This document shows, one piece after another, positions 36,121-46,105 of a DNA stretch of 64,000 nt. Position numbers and translations under genes: made by a program. Source of the stretch: Aliarcobacter sp. (GTDB taxonomy: Bacteria > Campylobacterota > Campylobacteria > Campylobacterales > Arcobacteraceae); NCBI GenBank assembly GCA_028688995.1, contig JAQTXB010000011.1, positions 39,821-103,820 on the forward strand, in the 5' to 3' direction. The notes beneath the pieces were generated by a model, which was not told the DNA's origin, made no database searches, and worked only from the letters and a program-made list of their open reading frames with translations. Positions within the stretch are counted from its first letter, which is position 1, and every line of letters starts with the position of its first letter.

Positions 36121-36310
36121 TTTAGAATTGTAGCATTACAGACTAAATTGTCGATAAAATAATTGACTAAACAATACTAAAACAAAAGATAATGATGAAT
36201 AGGAGAGTTTTAAACTCTTCTTTCATTTTTAATGAATCTTTATTTATCAAAATTCAAATTATTATATAAAAAAGATGTATAATTCCACAATTAAAAATTT
36301 AGGAAATCAA

Positions 36311-36820
36311 ATGAAAAAGATAGTTTTAGGTTTGATAGTTTTAGTAGTTCTAATAGTAGCTGTATTTTTTATCCAATCATCTAGTACAGAAACATTTGTA
36401 ACTGGAGAAAAATTAATAAATCCTACAAATTCAGCAACTTCTGAATCATCAACAACTTCTTCAAGTTCGACAACAGAAGAAACATCATCTTCAAGTTCAA
36501 AATCGAAATTTGAAATTTTACAAGAATCAGCTTCAAAAGGTAATGCAAAAGCTCAAAATGAATTAGGTAATATGTATGCAAATGGTTCTGCTCCTCTTCA
36601 ATCTGATATTGAAGCTTTAAAATGGTTTGAGAAGTCAGCAAATCAAGGATATTCAGAAGCTCAATATAATTTAGGAACTATGTATCAAAATGCAATAGGT
36701 GTTGACCAAGATTTCAAAAAAGCAGTTAAATATTATAAATTAGCAGCAGCACAAGGACATGCAGAGGCAAAAAATAATCTTGAAGCATTATGTGAAGAAG
36801 ATTCAACTCTTTGTAAATAA
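36311..36820 (+). CDS. Sel1-repeat protein with membrane anchor
   Basis: This protein of about 169 residues has an N-terminal hydrophobic helix (KIVLGLIVLVVLIVAVFFI), then a low-complexity Ser/Thr-rich linker (about 45-65). Two Sel1 repeats follow, ASKGNAKAQNELGNMYANGS and NQGYSEAQYNLGTMYQNAIG, plus the start of a third. The C-terminal CEEDSTLCK may form a disulphide. It is likely to be an inner-membrane anchored or secreted scaffold. The ATG at 36311 follows AGGAAATCAA and starts at the membrane helix; an upstream frame start at 36275 is less likely. Confidence 0.75.
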   Translation: MKKIVLGLIVLVVLIVAVFFIQSSSTETFVTGEKLINPTNSATSESSTTSSSSTTEETSSSSSKSKFEILQESASKGNAKAQNELGNMYANGSAPLQSDIEALKWFEKSANQGYSEAQYNLGTMYQNAIGVDQDFKKAVKYYKLAAAQGHAEAKNNLEALCEEDSTLCK

Positions 36821-36900
36821 TTCTAGAGAGAAAGCCATGCTTTCCTCTATCTTGTAAAATATAATACTCCTCAAATCAAAATTCAATTTTTAAAATTTTC

Positions 36901-36957
36901 TTGACATTACATACAAAAAGTTATAGTATTCTATAAATGACTGACGGTCATTCATTT
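36901..36957 (+). promoter_or_regulatory. Promoter and TetR-type operator of the efflux operon
   Basis: A TTGACA (36901-36906) and a -10-like TATAGT (36922-36927) precede an inverted repeat, AATGAC (36936-36941) and GTCATT (36947-36952), around TGACG. An operator just after the -10 fits autorepression by the TetR protein that starts at 36973. Confidence 0.6.
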
Positions 36958-36972
36958 TAAAAAGGTATTTTT

Positions 36973-37587
36973 ATGGCAAGAATAATAGATAAAGATGAAA
37001 AAAGATGTGATATAGCATTCTCTGCAATTAAACTTTTTTGTGAGAAAGGAATTCAGCAAACAAGTATTGATGAAATAGCTAAAAGTGCTGGAGTTGCAAA
37101 AGGAACAATATATCTCTATTTTAAAAATAAAGAAGAGATTGTTTTTACAATTTGGGACATGATAATTCAAGAGCACGAAACAACTTTTCAACAACTTATT
37201 AAACCAAATATGAGTGCTAAAGAAAAAATATTAATGTACTATGATTTTACACAAGGTTTAGGTGATTATGATAAAGAACAAATATTAATTCTTTTCCAAC
37301 ATTTTATTAGTTCAATGCTTATTGATAAAACAAATCTTTATTCAGATTATTTTGATAAATCTTTTCAGGTAGATTATGATTTTATCTCTGCATGTTTAAA
37401 TGAAGGTGTAGAAAAAGGCGAATTTTTTATTGAAGATATTGATATATTAACTAATACAATAATTATGCTTTTAAAAGGTCTAGTTGTAAAATCAAAAGCT
37501 TCAAATATGAGTTTTTATGATGCTCAACTTACTTTGAGTAAACATATAAATTATTTACTAGAAAATTGTGCAAAGGTGAAATTATGA
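36973..37587 (+). CDS. TetR-family repressor of the efflux operon
   Basis: This 204-residue regulator has the TetR N-terminal helix-turn-helix (IDEIAKSAGVAKGTIYLYFKNK, about residues 32-52). A ligand-binding helical domain follows. It is the first gene of an operon with an outer-membrane channel, adaptor and RND pump. Its ATG lies about 20 bases after a palindrome that is probably its own operator. It should repress the pump genes until a toxic ligand binds. The last codon overlaps the ATG of the tolC-like gene. Confidence 0.87.
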   Translation: MARIIDKDEKRCDIAFSAIKLFCEKGIQQTSIDEIAKSAGVAKGTIYLYFKNKEEIVFTIWDMIIQEHETTFQQLIKPNMSAKEKILMYYDFTQGLGDYDKEQILILFQHFISSMLIDKTNLYSDYFDKSFQVDYDFISACLNEGVEKGEFFIEDIDILTNTIIMLLKGLVVKSKASNMSFYDAQLTLSKHINYLLENCAKVKL

Positions 37588-38807
37588 AAAAGTCATTGAT
37601 TTTATGGCTTTTCCCAATTTTTGCATTTTCAGGAAATTTAGAACAGTTATTAAATTTTGCAGAACAAAATAAACAAGTAGAAGCTTCACGATATAGTTTA
37701 GAAGCTTCAAAAGAAAAAGAGTATGCAACAAAAAGTTCATATATGCCAAGCCTAACGTTAGGAGCAAATCAAACTTTTAATCAAGAGAGTAATGCTTTTA
37801 CACCTGAAAAAAGTACAACCGGCTCAGCAACACTTGCATTTACTATTTATGATGGTGGAAAAAGAGAAGCATCTTTTGAACAACAACAAGCTCTTGTAAA
37901 ATCAGCAACTTTCTCTTTAGCTTCGATTCAAAATAATATTTCATTGGATGTAATTTATTACTATTACAACTATTTAAGCACGCTTGCTAGTAAAGAATCA
38001 ACTCTAAAAAAAATGGAACAACTTGAAGCTGAACGATATCGTTTAGAAAAGTTTTTATCAGTTGGTGCAATAACCGCAGATGAATTACAAAAAATTCTCT
38101 CTTCAATTGAGCAAACAAAAGTTGATTTATTAACATTGGATAATTCATTAAATAATATTTCTAATACTTTAGAGTATTTAACTGGACAAGAAGTTATTGT
38201 GGAAAAAGGTTCAACTATTGTTTATAAAGATATAAATGTAGATGAGAGTAAACGTTTAGACATATTAGCACTTGAAGAGAGTTTAAAAAGTAATAAATCA
38301 GAAATAGAAATTGCAAAAGCACCAAATAAACCAACCTTAGTTTTACAAGATACTTACTCAAAATATGACTTTGATTATCCAACTCAAGTAGATAGTTTAG
38401 AACAACAAAATAGTGTTCAACTTGCAATGGAATGGAAAATATTTGATTTTGGTTCTACTTCTTCTAATGCACAAGCTGCCTATTTAAACTATTTAGCCAA
38501 AAATAGTGAATTAGCCTATACAAAATATAAAGCAAAAGCTAGTTTCAAAAATGCTCAAAATAGTTACAAAACTTCATTAGCCAAAATTGAAGCAGCAAAA
38601 TCAAAACTTCAAGCTTCTGAGATGACTTATGAATTAGTTAAAAAGAAATTCCAACAAGGTATTGTAAATAATGTTACTTATCTTGATGCACTAAGTGATA
38701 AATTTAATTCAAATACACAATTACAAACAGCTCTAAATGAAGTTGAGTACCAAAAAGCTGTACTCCTTTATGAAATGGGTGAAAATATTAAAGGAGCTAT
38801 TCAATGA
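37584..38807 (+). CDS. TolC-family outer-membrane efflux protein
   Basis: This protein of about 407 residues has a signal peptide (MKKSLILWLFPIFAFSGN). Two OEP repeats follow, with long helices such as AYTKYKAKASFKNAQNSY and VKKKFQQGIVNNVTYLDA. The LTLGANQTF-type beta segments would form the outer-membrane barrel. It provides the exit duct of the RND pump encoded downstream. The start at 37584 overlaps the tetR stop (ATGA); a start further upstream lies inside tetR. The end overlaps the adaptor gene by 4 bases. Confidence 0.87.
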   Translation: MKKSLILWLFPIFAFSGNLEQLLNFAEQNKQVEASRYSLEASKEKEYATKSSYMPSLTLGANQTFNQESNAFTPEKSTTGSATLAFTIYDGGKREASFEQQQALVKSATFSLASIQNNISLDVIYYYYNYLSTLASKESTLKKMEQLEAERYRLEKFLSVGAITADELQKILSSIEQTKVDLLTLDNSLNNISNTLEYLTGQEVIVEKGSTIVYKDINVDESKRLDILALEESLKSNKSEIEIAKAPNKPTLVLQDTYSKYDFDYPTQVDSLEQQNSVQLAMEWKIFDFGSTSSNAQAAYLNYLAKNSELAYTKYKAKASFKNAQNSYKTSLAKIEAAKSKLQASEMTYELVKKKFQQGIVNNVTYLDALSDKFNSNTQLQTALNEVEYQKAVLLYEMGENIKGAIQ

Positions 38808-39502
38808 AAAAGATTTTTATAATTATACTATTTATGTTCAATGCTTTGTTTGCAGAAGAGATTTATGCAACATTTGATGTTGTTAGTGAAAAAGAGTCTC
38901 AACTTGGACTTTCTGTTTCTGGAATTGTTTCAACATTAAATGTTAATGTTGGAGATAAGGTAAAAAAAGGAGATTTACTTCTTTCTTTAAATAATGCTCA
39001 AGAAAAAAATGAATATGAAACTGCAAGAAAAAATGCAGAACACTCATCTAAAATCTTTGAGAGATACGCAAAAATATCTGATGTTATAGATAAAGAAAAA
39101 ATGGAAAACTATCTTTATGATAGAGATATTAGCCAACTAAATGCTCAAAATAAAGAGATTATTTTAAGAAAAACTGAACTAAGAGCCCCTTATGACTTAG
39201 TTGTTACTAAAAAAAATATAGATTTAGGTGCAATAGTATTGGCTTCTCAAACAAATCTTTTAGATGTTATTGCTTTAGATGATGTAAAACTTGTATTAAA
39301 ATTTGATGAAAGATATTGGCAAAAAGTAAAAGTTGGACAAACATTTATCTATAAAGTTGATGGAAGTGATAAAAATTATGAGGGCATTATTACAAAAATT
39401 TATCCAATAGTTTTAAAAGAAACACGTCAAATGGAAGCTGAAGTTAAAACAAAAGATTTAATGCCAGGTCTTTTTGGTAATGGCTCAATTAAAGCAGAAT
39501 AA
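38804..39502 (+). CDS. RND efflux periplasmic adaptor (membrane fusion protein)
   Basis: This adaptor is 232 residues, which is short for the family. A signal peptide (1-17, ending FA) precedes a lipoyl-like domain (GLSVSGIVSTLNVNVGDKVK, then KKGDLLLSLN). A short helical hairpin and a beta-barrel (LRAPYDLVVTKKNIDLGAIV) follow. It should link the RND pump to the TolC channel. The hairpin has only about 50 residues. It overlaps the tolC gene by 4 bases and lies 3 bases before the pump gene. Confidence 0.85.
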   Translation: MKKIFIIILFMFNALFAEEIYATFDVVSEKESQLGLSVSGIVSTLNVNVGDKVKKGDLLLSLNNAQEKNEYETARKNAEHSSKIFERYAKISDVIDKEKMENYLYDRDISQLNAQNKEIILRKTELRAPYDLVVTKKNIDLGAIVLASQTNLLDVIALDDVKLVLKFDERYWQKVKVGQTFIYKVDGSDKNYEGIITKIYPIVLKETRQMEAEVKTKDLMPGLFGNGSIKAE

Positions 39503-39505
39503 CCC

Positions 39506-42500
39506 ATGTATAAATTAGCTATTAATCGTCCCATTACAACATTAATGGGTGTTTTGACATTTATTGTTTTTGGATTAATGTCTTATAACACAATGCCAAT
39601 TAATCTTTATCCAAATGTTGATTTTCCAATTGTAACAGTACAAACTACATACAATGGAGCAGATCCATCTACAGTTGAAACAAAAGTAACAGATAAAATT
39701 GAAGAAGCAATTTCAGGTGTTGATGGTATTGATAAACTAATGTCAACAAGTTATGAGGGTTTTAGTGCTGTAACTATTCAATTTAAACTTACAAAAAATT
39801 TAGATGAAGCAACAAATGATGTTAGAGATAAAATTGGTGGATTAAATTTACCCTCAGAAGTTGATAAACCAGTTGTAAAAAAATTAGGAGCTTCAGGAGC
39901 TGTTATAAGTCTTTTTATAGCTTCCGATGGAAATGATACAACATCTTTAATGAGACTAGCAGATGAAAAACTCAAACCTCAATTACAAAGAATAAAAGGT
40001 GTTGGTGAAGTTAATATTTTGGGATACCAAGATAGAGAAATCCGTATCTTTTTAGATCCTTTTTTACTAAATAAATATAATCTAACTTCTGCTGATGTAA
40101 GTAGTATTATTCAAAAACAAAATGTAAAACAAGGTGTTGGAAAACTTATTAGTCAAACTCAAGAGATTATAATTAAAGCTCAAGGAGATGCACAAAATAT
40201 TGAAGAAGTTGGTAATTTATTAGTAAAATCTGGTGTTAGATTAAAAGATATTGCAATAATTAAAGATGGTTTGAGTGATGCAAAAAGTTTCTCTTCTTTA
40301 AATGGTCAACAAGGTGTTACTTTAGAAGTAAAAAAAATAGCTGGTGAAAATGTATTGAATATAATTACTGAAGTAAAAAAAATACTTCCAAAACTTCAAA
40401 TACTTGCAGGTGAAAAGACTGAAATAAAAATCTTACAAGACCAATCTGAAAAAATTATGGTAAATATTGACAATGTACAATTTGACCTTATTTTTGGAGC
40501 ATTTCTGGCTATTTTTATTGTATTTCTTTTTTTACGAAATGTTACAGCAACTATTGTTTCAGCTTTAGCAATTCCAACTTCAGTAATTGGAACTTTTGCT
40601 ATTATTAACTATTTAGGATATGACTTAAACCGTTTAACTTTAATTGGACTTACCCTTGCAATTGGTATATTTATAGATGATGCTATTGTTGTTATTGAAA
40701 ATATAATGAAAAAAATGGAAGGGGGAATGACACCATTTCAAGCCTCTTTTGAGGGTGCAAAAGAGGTTGCCTTTTCAATTCTTGCTATTTCATCAGTATT
40801 ATTGGCTGTTTTTGTGCCAGTAGCTTTTATGGATGGAATTGTTGGAATGTTTTTTAACTCATTTGCCATGACTGTAGCTTCTGGTATTGTAATCTCTTAT
40901 TTAGTTGCAATTATGTTTATTCCAAGTATATCTGCTCGTGTTTTAAGTTCAAAAGAGAGCCGTTTTTATTATGCAACAGAACCTATTTTAAAAGCAATTG
41001 ACAAAGGATATATTTGGATATTAAAACCTTTGATTCGTTATAAAACTTTAACAATTATTGTGACAGTTGCTCTTTTAGTTGCTTCTACTACTTTAAAAGT
41101 TGGTATGTCATTTTTACCAATGCAAGATAATGCAGAGTTTCAAATTACAATTAAAGCACCAGTTGGAATTAACTTAGAATCTATGAAAAAAGTTATAACT
41201 CCTTTAGATGATATGTTAAAAGAGGATAAAGATATTTTATATTCTGTTTCTTCTATTGGATATAACTCAGCACAAGAGTTACATAAAGGAAGAATTTATG
41301 TAAAACTTAAAACATTGGGTGAAAGAAAAAAAACTCAAGAAGCAATTATTCAATATTACAGAGATAAACTCTCTTCAATTCAAGGTATGGTTATATCTGT
41401 TGAAAAAGTTGATGATTTTGACACAGGAGAAACAACTGCACCAGTTCAAGTGGTAATAACAGGAGATAAACTTGAAGAGTTAGATATTGCATCTACAAAA
41501 TTAATGGCTTTATTAAAAGAGACTTCTGGAATTGTAGATATAGATAGAGATTTTGAAAATGGAAAACCTGAAATAAAAATTGGTATCTTAAGAGAAAATG
41601 CTCAAAGAGTAGGAGTAAGTGTTGAAGAAATTGCTTCAATTTTAGGTTCAGCATATTCAAGTGATAGTGCGGTTTCTTATTATGAAGATAATGGAAGACA
41701 ATTTGATATAACTGTACGATTAAAAGATGATTTTAGATATTCATTGGAAGATTTAAAAAAATTACAAGTTAGAAATTCAGCTGGTCAATTTGTTGCTCTT
41801 GAAGGTTTAATTGAAATCAAAGAGAGCTTAGGAAATGCTTCAATTAATAGATTTGATAGGGAAAGAAAAGTTTTAGTAACGGCAAATATTTTTAATACTT
41901 CCCTTGATAAAGTTGTTGAAGTTATAAAAGCTAAAATGCCTGAGATTCTTCCAAAGGGTTATAATTATCGATTCACAGGTGATGTTGAAAATATGGAAGA
42001 TACAAATAAAGCTTTTGGAGCAGCAGTTCTTTTAGCTGTTATTTTGATTTATCTAATATTAGCAGCTTTATATGAATCAGTAATACAACCATTTATTATT
42101 ATGATTTCTATGCCATTATCTTTTACTGGTGTTATGGTGGCTTTATATTTAACTAATAACTCTTTTAGTTTATTTGTAATGATTGGGATAATTCTGCTTT
42201 TAGGAATGGTTGGCAAAAATGCAATTTTAGTTGTTGACTTTGCAAATAGAGCTATTAAAGATGGAAAAAGTATTGATGATGCTCTTTTAGAAGCTGGAGA
42301 AAAACGTTTAAGACCTATCTTAATGACAACTTTTGCCATGATAGGAGCAATGATTCCCCTTGCTTTTGGAAGTGGAGCTGGACATGAAAGTAATGCACCA
42401 ATGGCTTTAGCAATTATTGGAGGACTTATTAGTTCAACTGTATTAACTTTACTTGTTGTTCCTGCTATTTATAAATTTATGTATCCCTTTGATGCTTGGC

Positions 42501-42535
42501 TAAGAAGTTGGTACGAAAAAGGTTTAGTTAATTAG
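39506..42535 (+). CDS. RND multidrug efflux permease (AcrB/HAE1-like)
   Basis: This 1009-residue pump has the twelve-helix RND architecture, with two large periplasmic loops. The first helix carries the PITTLMGVLTFIVFG stretch and the NLYPNVDFPIVTV segment. The proton-relay motif IGIFIDDAIVVIENI lies in TM4, and the C-terminal half has GMVGKNAILVVDFANRAIKDG and RLRPILMTT. It exports hydrophobic compounds through the TolC partner and probably confers drug resistance. A strong terminator follows. The substrate is not predictable. Confidence 0.93.
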   Translation: MYKLAINRPITTLMGVLTFIVFGLMSYNTMPINLYPNVDFPIVTVQTTYNGADPSTVETKVTDKIEEAISGVDGIDKLMSTSYEGFSAVTIQFKLTKNLDEATNDVRDKIGGLNLPSEVDKPVVKKLGASGAVISLFIASDGNDTTSLMRLADEKLKPQLQRIKGVGEVNILGYQDREIRIFLDPFLLNKYNLTSADVSSIIQKQNVKQGVGKLISQTQEIIIKAQGDAQNIEEVGNLLVKSGVRLKDIAIIKDGLSDAKSFSSLNGQQGVTLEVKKIAGENVLNIITEVKKILPKLQILAGEKTEIKILQDQSEKIMVNIDNVQFDLIFGAFLAIFIVFLFLRNVTATIVSALAIPTSVIGTFAIINYLGYDLNRLTLIGLTLAIGIFIDDAIVVIENIMKKMEGGMTPFQASFEGAKEVAFSILAISSVLLAVFVPVAFMDGIVGMFFNSFAMTVASGIVISYLVAIMFIPSISARVLSSKESRFYYATEPILKAIDKGYIWILKPLIRYKTLTIIVTVALLVASTTLKVGMSFLPMQDNAEFQITIKAPVGINLESMKKVITPLDDMLKEDKDILYSVSSIGYNSAQELHKGRIYVKLKTLGERKKTQEAIIQYYRDKLSSIQGMVISVEKVDDFDTGETTAPVQVVITGDKLEELDIASTKLMALLKETSGIVDIDRDFENGKPEIKIGILRENAQRVGVSVEEIASILGSAYSSDSAVSYYEDNGRQFDITVRLKDDFRYSLEDLKKLQVRNSAGQFVALEGLIEIKESLGNASINRFDRERKVLVTANIFNTSLDKVVEVIKAKMPEILPKGYNYRFTGDVENMEDTNKAFGAAVLLAVILIYLILAALYESVIQPFIIMISMPLSFTGVMVALYLTNNSFSLFVMIGIILLLGMVGKNAILVVDFANRAIKDGKSIDDALLEAGEKRLRPILMTTFAMIGAMIPLAFGSGAGHESNAPMALAIIGGLISSTVLTLLVVPAIYKFMYPFDAWLRSWYEKGLVN

Positions 42536-42543
42536 TGTATTAT

Positions 42544-42580
42544 AAATAAAGAAGATGTTTTAAATATCTTCTTTATTTTT
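42544..42580. terminator. Bidirectional terminator after the RND operon
   Basis: A 13-bp perfect inverted repeat (42544-42556 with 42566-42578) encloses a 9-base loop. T-runs follow on both strands. It separates the efflux operon from the convergent sensor operon. Confidence 0.8.
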
Positions 42581-42586
42581 ATAAAT

Positions 42587-43249
42587 TTAAATAATATCTA
42601 GTGCTTGTTCGTTAAATCTATAAGTTTTATGTTGAATTTTTACCAAAATATTCTTTTCTGCTAACTCTTTAAAAAGTTTTATCAAAGTTGGTTTTGAAAT
42701 TGCAAAAATATCCATAATATCACCATATGAAGCCGAAAAAAGGTTTTCATTATTTAAATTATTTATTATATATTTAATTATTGCAACTTGTTTTCCATCT
42801 GTTATTGCAGAAATTGTTTTTATTACATTATTGTTTTTTTGTAGTTCTTTTTGTTGAACTATAGGAAGTAAAATATCATGTAAAGACTCAAGTAATTCTT
42901 TTATATTTACAGGTTTTATTATATAGTTTTCTACTTTTAATTTTATTGCATCAAGTAGATATTGAGTGTCAGCATGGGCTGTAGTTAATATTATTGGAAT
43001 ATTTATATTTTTGTTTTTTATGTGTTTTAAAAAATCAATTCCATTTTCATCTTTTAGTAAAATATCACAAATAATAACATCAACTTTTTTATTTAATAAA
43101 ATATTCATAGCTTCTAGTGAAGTTTTCACAGCATAAATATCATTTACAAAATCCACTAAAATATCTTTTGTGTGTTTTAATAAATCGACATCATCTTCAA
43201 TATATAAAACATTGAAATTTTGAAGTATTGTTAAATCTTTACTGCTCAT
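42587..43249 (-). CDS. Response regulator of the three-component sensor
   Basis: This 220-residue protein begins with a REC domain (about 10-125), with the acidic pair in IEDDV, phospho-acceptor Asp in IICDILLKDENG and Lys in YIIKPVN. A C-terminal winged-helix segment follows (FSASYGDIMDIFAISKPTLIKLFKELAE). The binding motif resembles a small HTH rather than the OmpR type. It is the downstream gene of an operon with a histidine kinase and a periplasmic binding protein, and overlaps the kinase gene by 11 bases. The regulated genes are unknown. Confidence 0.83.
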   Translation of the reverse strand: MSSKDLTILQNFNVLYIEDDVDLLKHTKDILVDFVNDIYAVKTSLEAMNILLNKKVDVIICDILLKDENGIDFLKHIKNKNINIPIILTTAHADTQYLLDAIKLKVENYIIKPVNIKELLESLHDILLPIVQQKELQKNNNVIKTISAITDGKQVAIIKYIINNLNNENLFSASYGDIMDIFAISKPTLIKLFKELAEKNILVKIQHKTYRFNEQALDII

Positions 43250-44828
43250 TTGTATTCTTTCTCTTTTTATTATCTAAAGGTATTTTTATTGTAAATAAGG
43301 AACAATTAAAAACCTTATTTTTCATTTTATGGACTAAATTTTTACTAGATATCTCACCATTCATGTGTTTTTCAATTATCTGTTTTGACATATAAAGTCC
43401 AATTCCAGTTCCTGCACTTTTATATTTTGTTGTGTAATAAGGTTCAAAAATTTTTGGTAAAACATTTTGTGGAATTCCTCCTCCATTATCAATTATGTTA
43501 ACCACAAGATGATTTTGGAATGTATGTACAATTATTTTAATAATTCTATCATTTTTGTCAACATTAGAACATAAAGCATCTTTTGAATTTGAAATTATAT
43601 TCAAAAATACATGTGAAAGTTCATTATAATAACTGTTGATTTTTACATCTTTTCTAATAATTAATTTAACTTCTATACTCTTTTGAAGCAATAAATATTT
43701 TGACAGCTCTATAGAGTGTTCAATACATTTTTTTATACTAAATTCACTTTTTACTTTATCTGGTGAAAAAAAATTTCTAAAATCATGAAGTGTAGTTGAC
43801 ATATTATAAGCCAAAAGTAGAGCATCATTTACTTTTTCTTCGACAAATTCAGGAGTTAATTTATTTAAAGTCATTTTTGTTTGAAAGCTTTGGATAATCA
43901 TTGTAATTGCACCAAGAGGTTGTCTCCATTGATGGGCAATATTATTTAACATCTCCCCTAAACTTGCAAGTTTCGCTTGTTGGAACATGAGAATATCTTT
44001 TTTCCTATTTTGTGAAACTTCTTTTGAAATTCTTATTTCAAGATAGTTATTTAACTCTTGAAGTTCTTTAGTCTTTTCTTGCACTTTTTGCTCTAGTGAG
44101 TTGTGTAATTTTCTAAAATTATTGATAACTAACAAAGATAAAATAATAGAGAATAAAAATACAATTAAAATAAAGATTATAGAAAAAATCATAATAGTAT
44201 TAAAAATTTTATCTGTATTTCTTTTTTCATTAATAGCTATTGATAAATCATAGTTTACTAAACTTGTAAGATATATTGAAACAGCATTTATATCAAGATT
44301 TATATTTGTTAAATAGGAATCTTCATTTATTTCTTTTATATTACCAATTTCTTCTTTTATTGAAACTCTTTTTTTATCTATATTTTGCATTATTGAGTTT
44401 CTCAAATTCTCATTTTCATTATAATCTTCTTCATTTATAATAAAATCCTCAATAAAGGTTGTCAAAAAGTTTTCATCTTCAACGGCGATTTGTTTTTTAT
44501 ATAAAGACCAGTTTTTATCTATCATCTCTTTGGTTAATTGTAAAACTTCAAGAGTTTGTGAATAATTAAGCTCTTTATTTTCAAAAGCATGGAGAGTATC
44601 ATGGATATTTACTTTGTAAGAGTCTTTCATTTGTTCTAGTTGCATTAAACTTTTTGTTTTTTTATCAAATAAAATATCAAAATTATCTTTCATTGTAAAA
44701 ATTGATATTTGAGATAAAATAATAATACTAATCATTCCAGCTGCAATTATAAAAACCAAAAAAGATGTTTTATAATTTAAGTTTAAACTATCAAAATATG
44801 ATAATAAAGAGTTAAATTTATTTTTCAT
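43239..44828 (-). CDS. Sensor histidine kinase
   Basis: This 529-residue membrane kinase has a first transmembrane helix (about 20-42) and a periplasmic helical sensor region. A second helix lies at about 205-230, then a coiled linker. The H-box is HQWRQPLGAI. The ATPase part has the N-box SNSKDALC, and IDNGGGIP and GTGIGLYMSKQIIE for the G boxes. It should phosphorylate the downstream regulator. The kinase is encoded between an ABC-type binding protein and the response regulator, with overlaps on both sides, so periplasmic ligand sensing through the binding protein is likely. Confidence 0.87.
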   Translation of the reverse strand: MKNKFNSLLSYFDSLNLNYKTSFLVFIIAAGMISIIILSQISIFTMKDNFDILFDKKTKSLMQLEQMKDSYKVNIHDTLHAFENKELNYSQTLEVLQLTKEMIDKNWSLYKKQIAVEDENFLTTFIEDFIINEEDYNENENLRNSIMQNIDKKRVSIKEEIGNIKEINEDSYLTNINLDINAVSIYLTSLVNYDLSIAINEKRNTDKIFNTIMIFSIIFILIVFLFSIILSLLVINNFRKLHNSLEQKVQEKTKELQELNNYLEIRISKEVSQNRKKDILMFQQAKLASLGEMLNNIAHQWRQPLGAITMIIQSFQTKMTLNKLTPEFVEEKVNDALLLAYNMSTTLHDFRNFFSPDKVKSEFSIKKCIEHSIELSKYLLLQKSIEVKLIIRKDVKINSYYNELSHVFLNIISNSKDALCSNVDKNDRIIKIIVHTFQNHLVVNIIDNGGGIPQNVLPKIFEPYYTTKYKSAGTGIGLYMSKQIIEKHMNGEISSKNLVHKMKNKVFNCSLFTIKIPLDNKKRKNTNEQ

Positions 44829-45966
44829 GTTTTATCTCTATAAATTGATTGTTTTTATATTCAAAAAGAAAAACTTTATTTAATAGTTGGGAATTTTTAT
44901 ACTCTAAAGGAATACCACCTAATAAATCATTTGGAGTTTCTTTTAACATATCAATTAGTTTTTCCCTTGTTATTTCACCTTTAATTCTAGAAATTGCATT
45001 TACTAAAACTTTTGAAGATAAAAAAGCTTCAAGGGATAAAAATCCAAAAGCTTCATTTGGAAAATAGTTATGCATTAGTTCTTGATACTCTTTTACAGCT
45101 GGAATAGATACATCTGTATAACTTGGAACTATTTGTGAAAAAATTAGATTTTCACTATTAGAGCCTAAATCTTCAAGCTCTTTTACCATTGAATTCGCAT
45201 CTCCAAAAGAGATAGTACAAAATATTACATCTTTTAAATTTTCTTTTACTTTTTTTATAAATAATGAGTTTGTTTTATATGTTCCAATAATAAAAATAAC
45301 TTCAGGTTTTGCATCTTTTATTTCAGTAAAAGCATGATTTATAGATAAGGTATTTCTTCTATAAGAACCTTCAGCTACAAGTGCTAAATTTTTAGTTTTA
45401 AGAAGATTTATTAAAGAGATATAACCTTCTTCTCCATATTCATCATTTTGATAAAAAACTGCAACTTTATTTAGTTTTTTTCCAATATCTAGATAATTAA
45501 TCATATCTTCAATCTCTTGTGTATAAGAACTTCTAAAATTTATAAAGTCTTGATTTTTATTGTTTCTTAAAAAAGAGGCTCCTGAAAATACTGAAAAGAG
45601 TGGAATGTTTTCATCATATAAAATAGGCAAAATTCTTTTTACAGTTGGAGTTCCAACATAACCAAAAAGAGTAAAAACATCATCTTCAAAAATTAATTTT
45701 TTAGTATTTTCAAGGGTGAGTTCTGGTTCATATTTATCATCATAAACTAAAAACTTTAATCTTTTGTTTTTTATTAAATTATTATCATTTGCATACTCAA
45801 AGTAAGCATTTACACCATTTGATACAGATGTTCCCCAAGAACTTATACTTCCTGTAAGTGGAAGTGATGAACCTATTAATAAAGTATTTTCATTAAAAAC
45901 TTTATTTTTAGTATAGATGTAACAAACAATAAATATAATCATTAAAAGCAATAATTTTTTTGACAT
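44818..45966 (-). CDS. Periplasmic ligand-binding protein (LivJ-like) paired with the sensor kinase
   Basis: This protein of about 382 residues has an N-terminal hydrophobic segment (KKLLLLMIIFIVCYIY). A two-lobe type I periplasmic binding fold follows: LLIGSSLPLTGSISSWGTSV, then VFTLFGYVGTPTVKRILP and VAVFYQNDEYGEEGY. The start at 45966 is preferred because an upstream ATG (46035) would add 23 residues before the signal. There is no permease or ATPase gene, and the gene overlaps a kinase gene, so it is more likely a sensor than an importer component. The ligand may be an amino acid or amide. Confidence 0.78.
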   Translation of the reverse strand: MSKKLLLLMIIFIVCYIYTKNKVFNENTLLIGSSLPLTGSISSWGTSVSNGVNAYFEYANDNNLIKNKRLKFLVYDDKYEPELTLENTKKLIFEDDVFTLFGYVGTPTVKRILPILYDENIPLFSVFSGASFLRNNKNQDFINFRSSYTQEIEDMINYLDIGKKLNKVAVFYQNDEYGEEGYISLINLLKTKNLALVAEGSYRRNTLSINHAFTEIKDAKPEVIFIIGTYKTNSLFIKKVKENLKDVIFCTISFGDANSMVKELEDLGSNSENLIFSQIVPSYTDVSIPAVKEYQELMHNYFPNEAFGFLSLEAFLSSKVLVNAISRIKGEITREKLIDMLKETPNDLLGGIPLEYKNSQLLNKVFLFEYKNNQFIEIKHEK

Positions 45967-46105
45967 ATCAAAGTGTACAAAAATATGACAAAAAAAGATT
46001 TGAAATTGCTTTAATTTGTACAAGTTTATTGACATGCAGTTCTAAAATTTGGTATGTTCAGCATTTCGTTGCTCTAATATTTTAAAATTTAAAAGGAAAA
46101 ATAGC

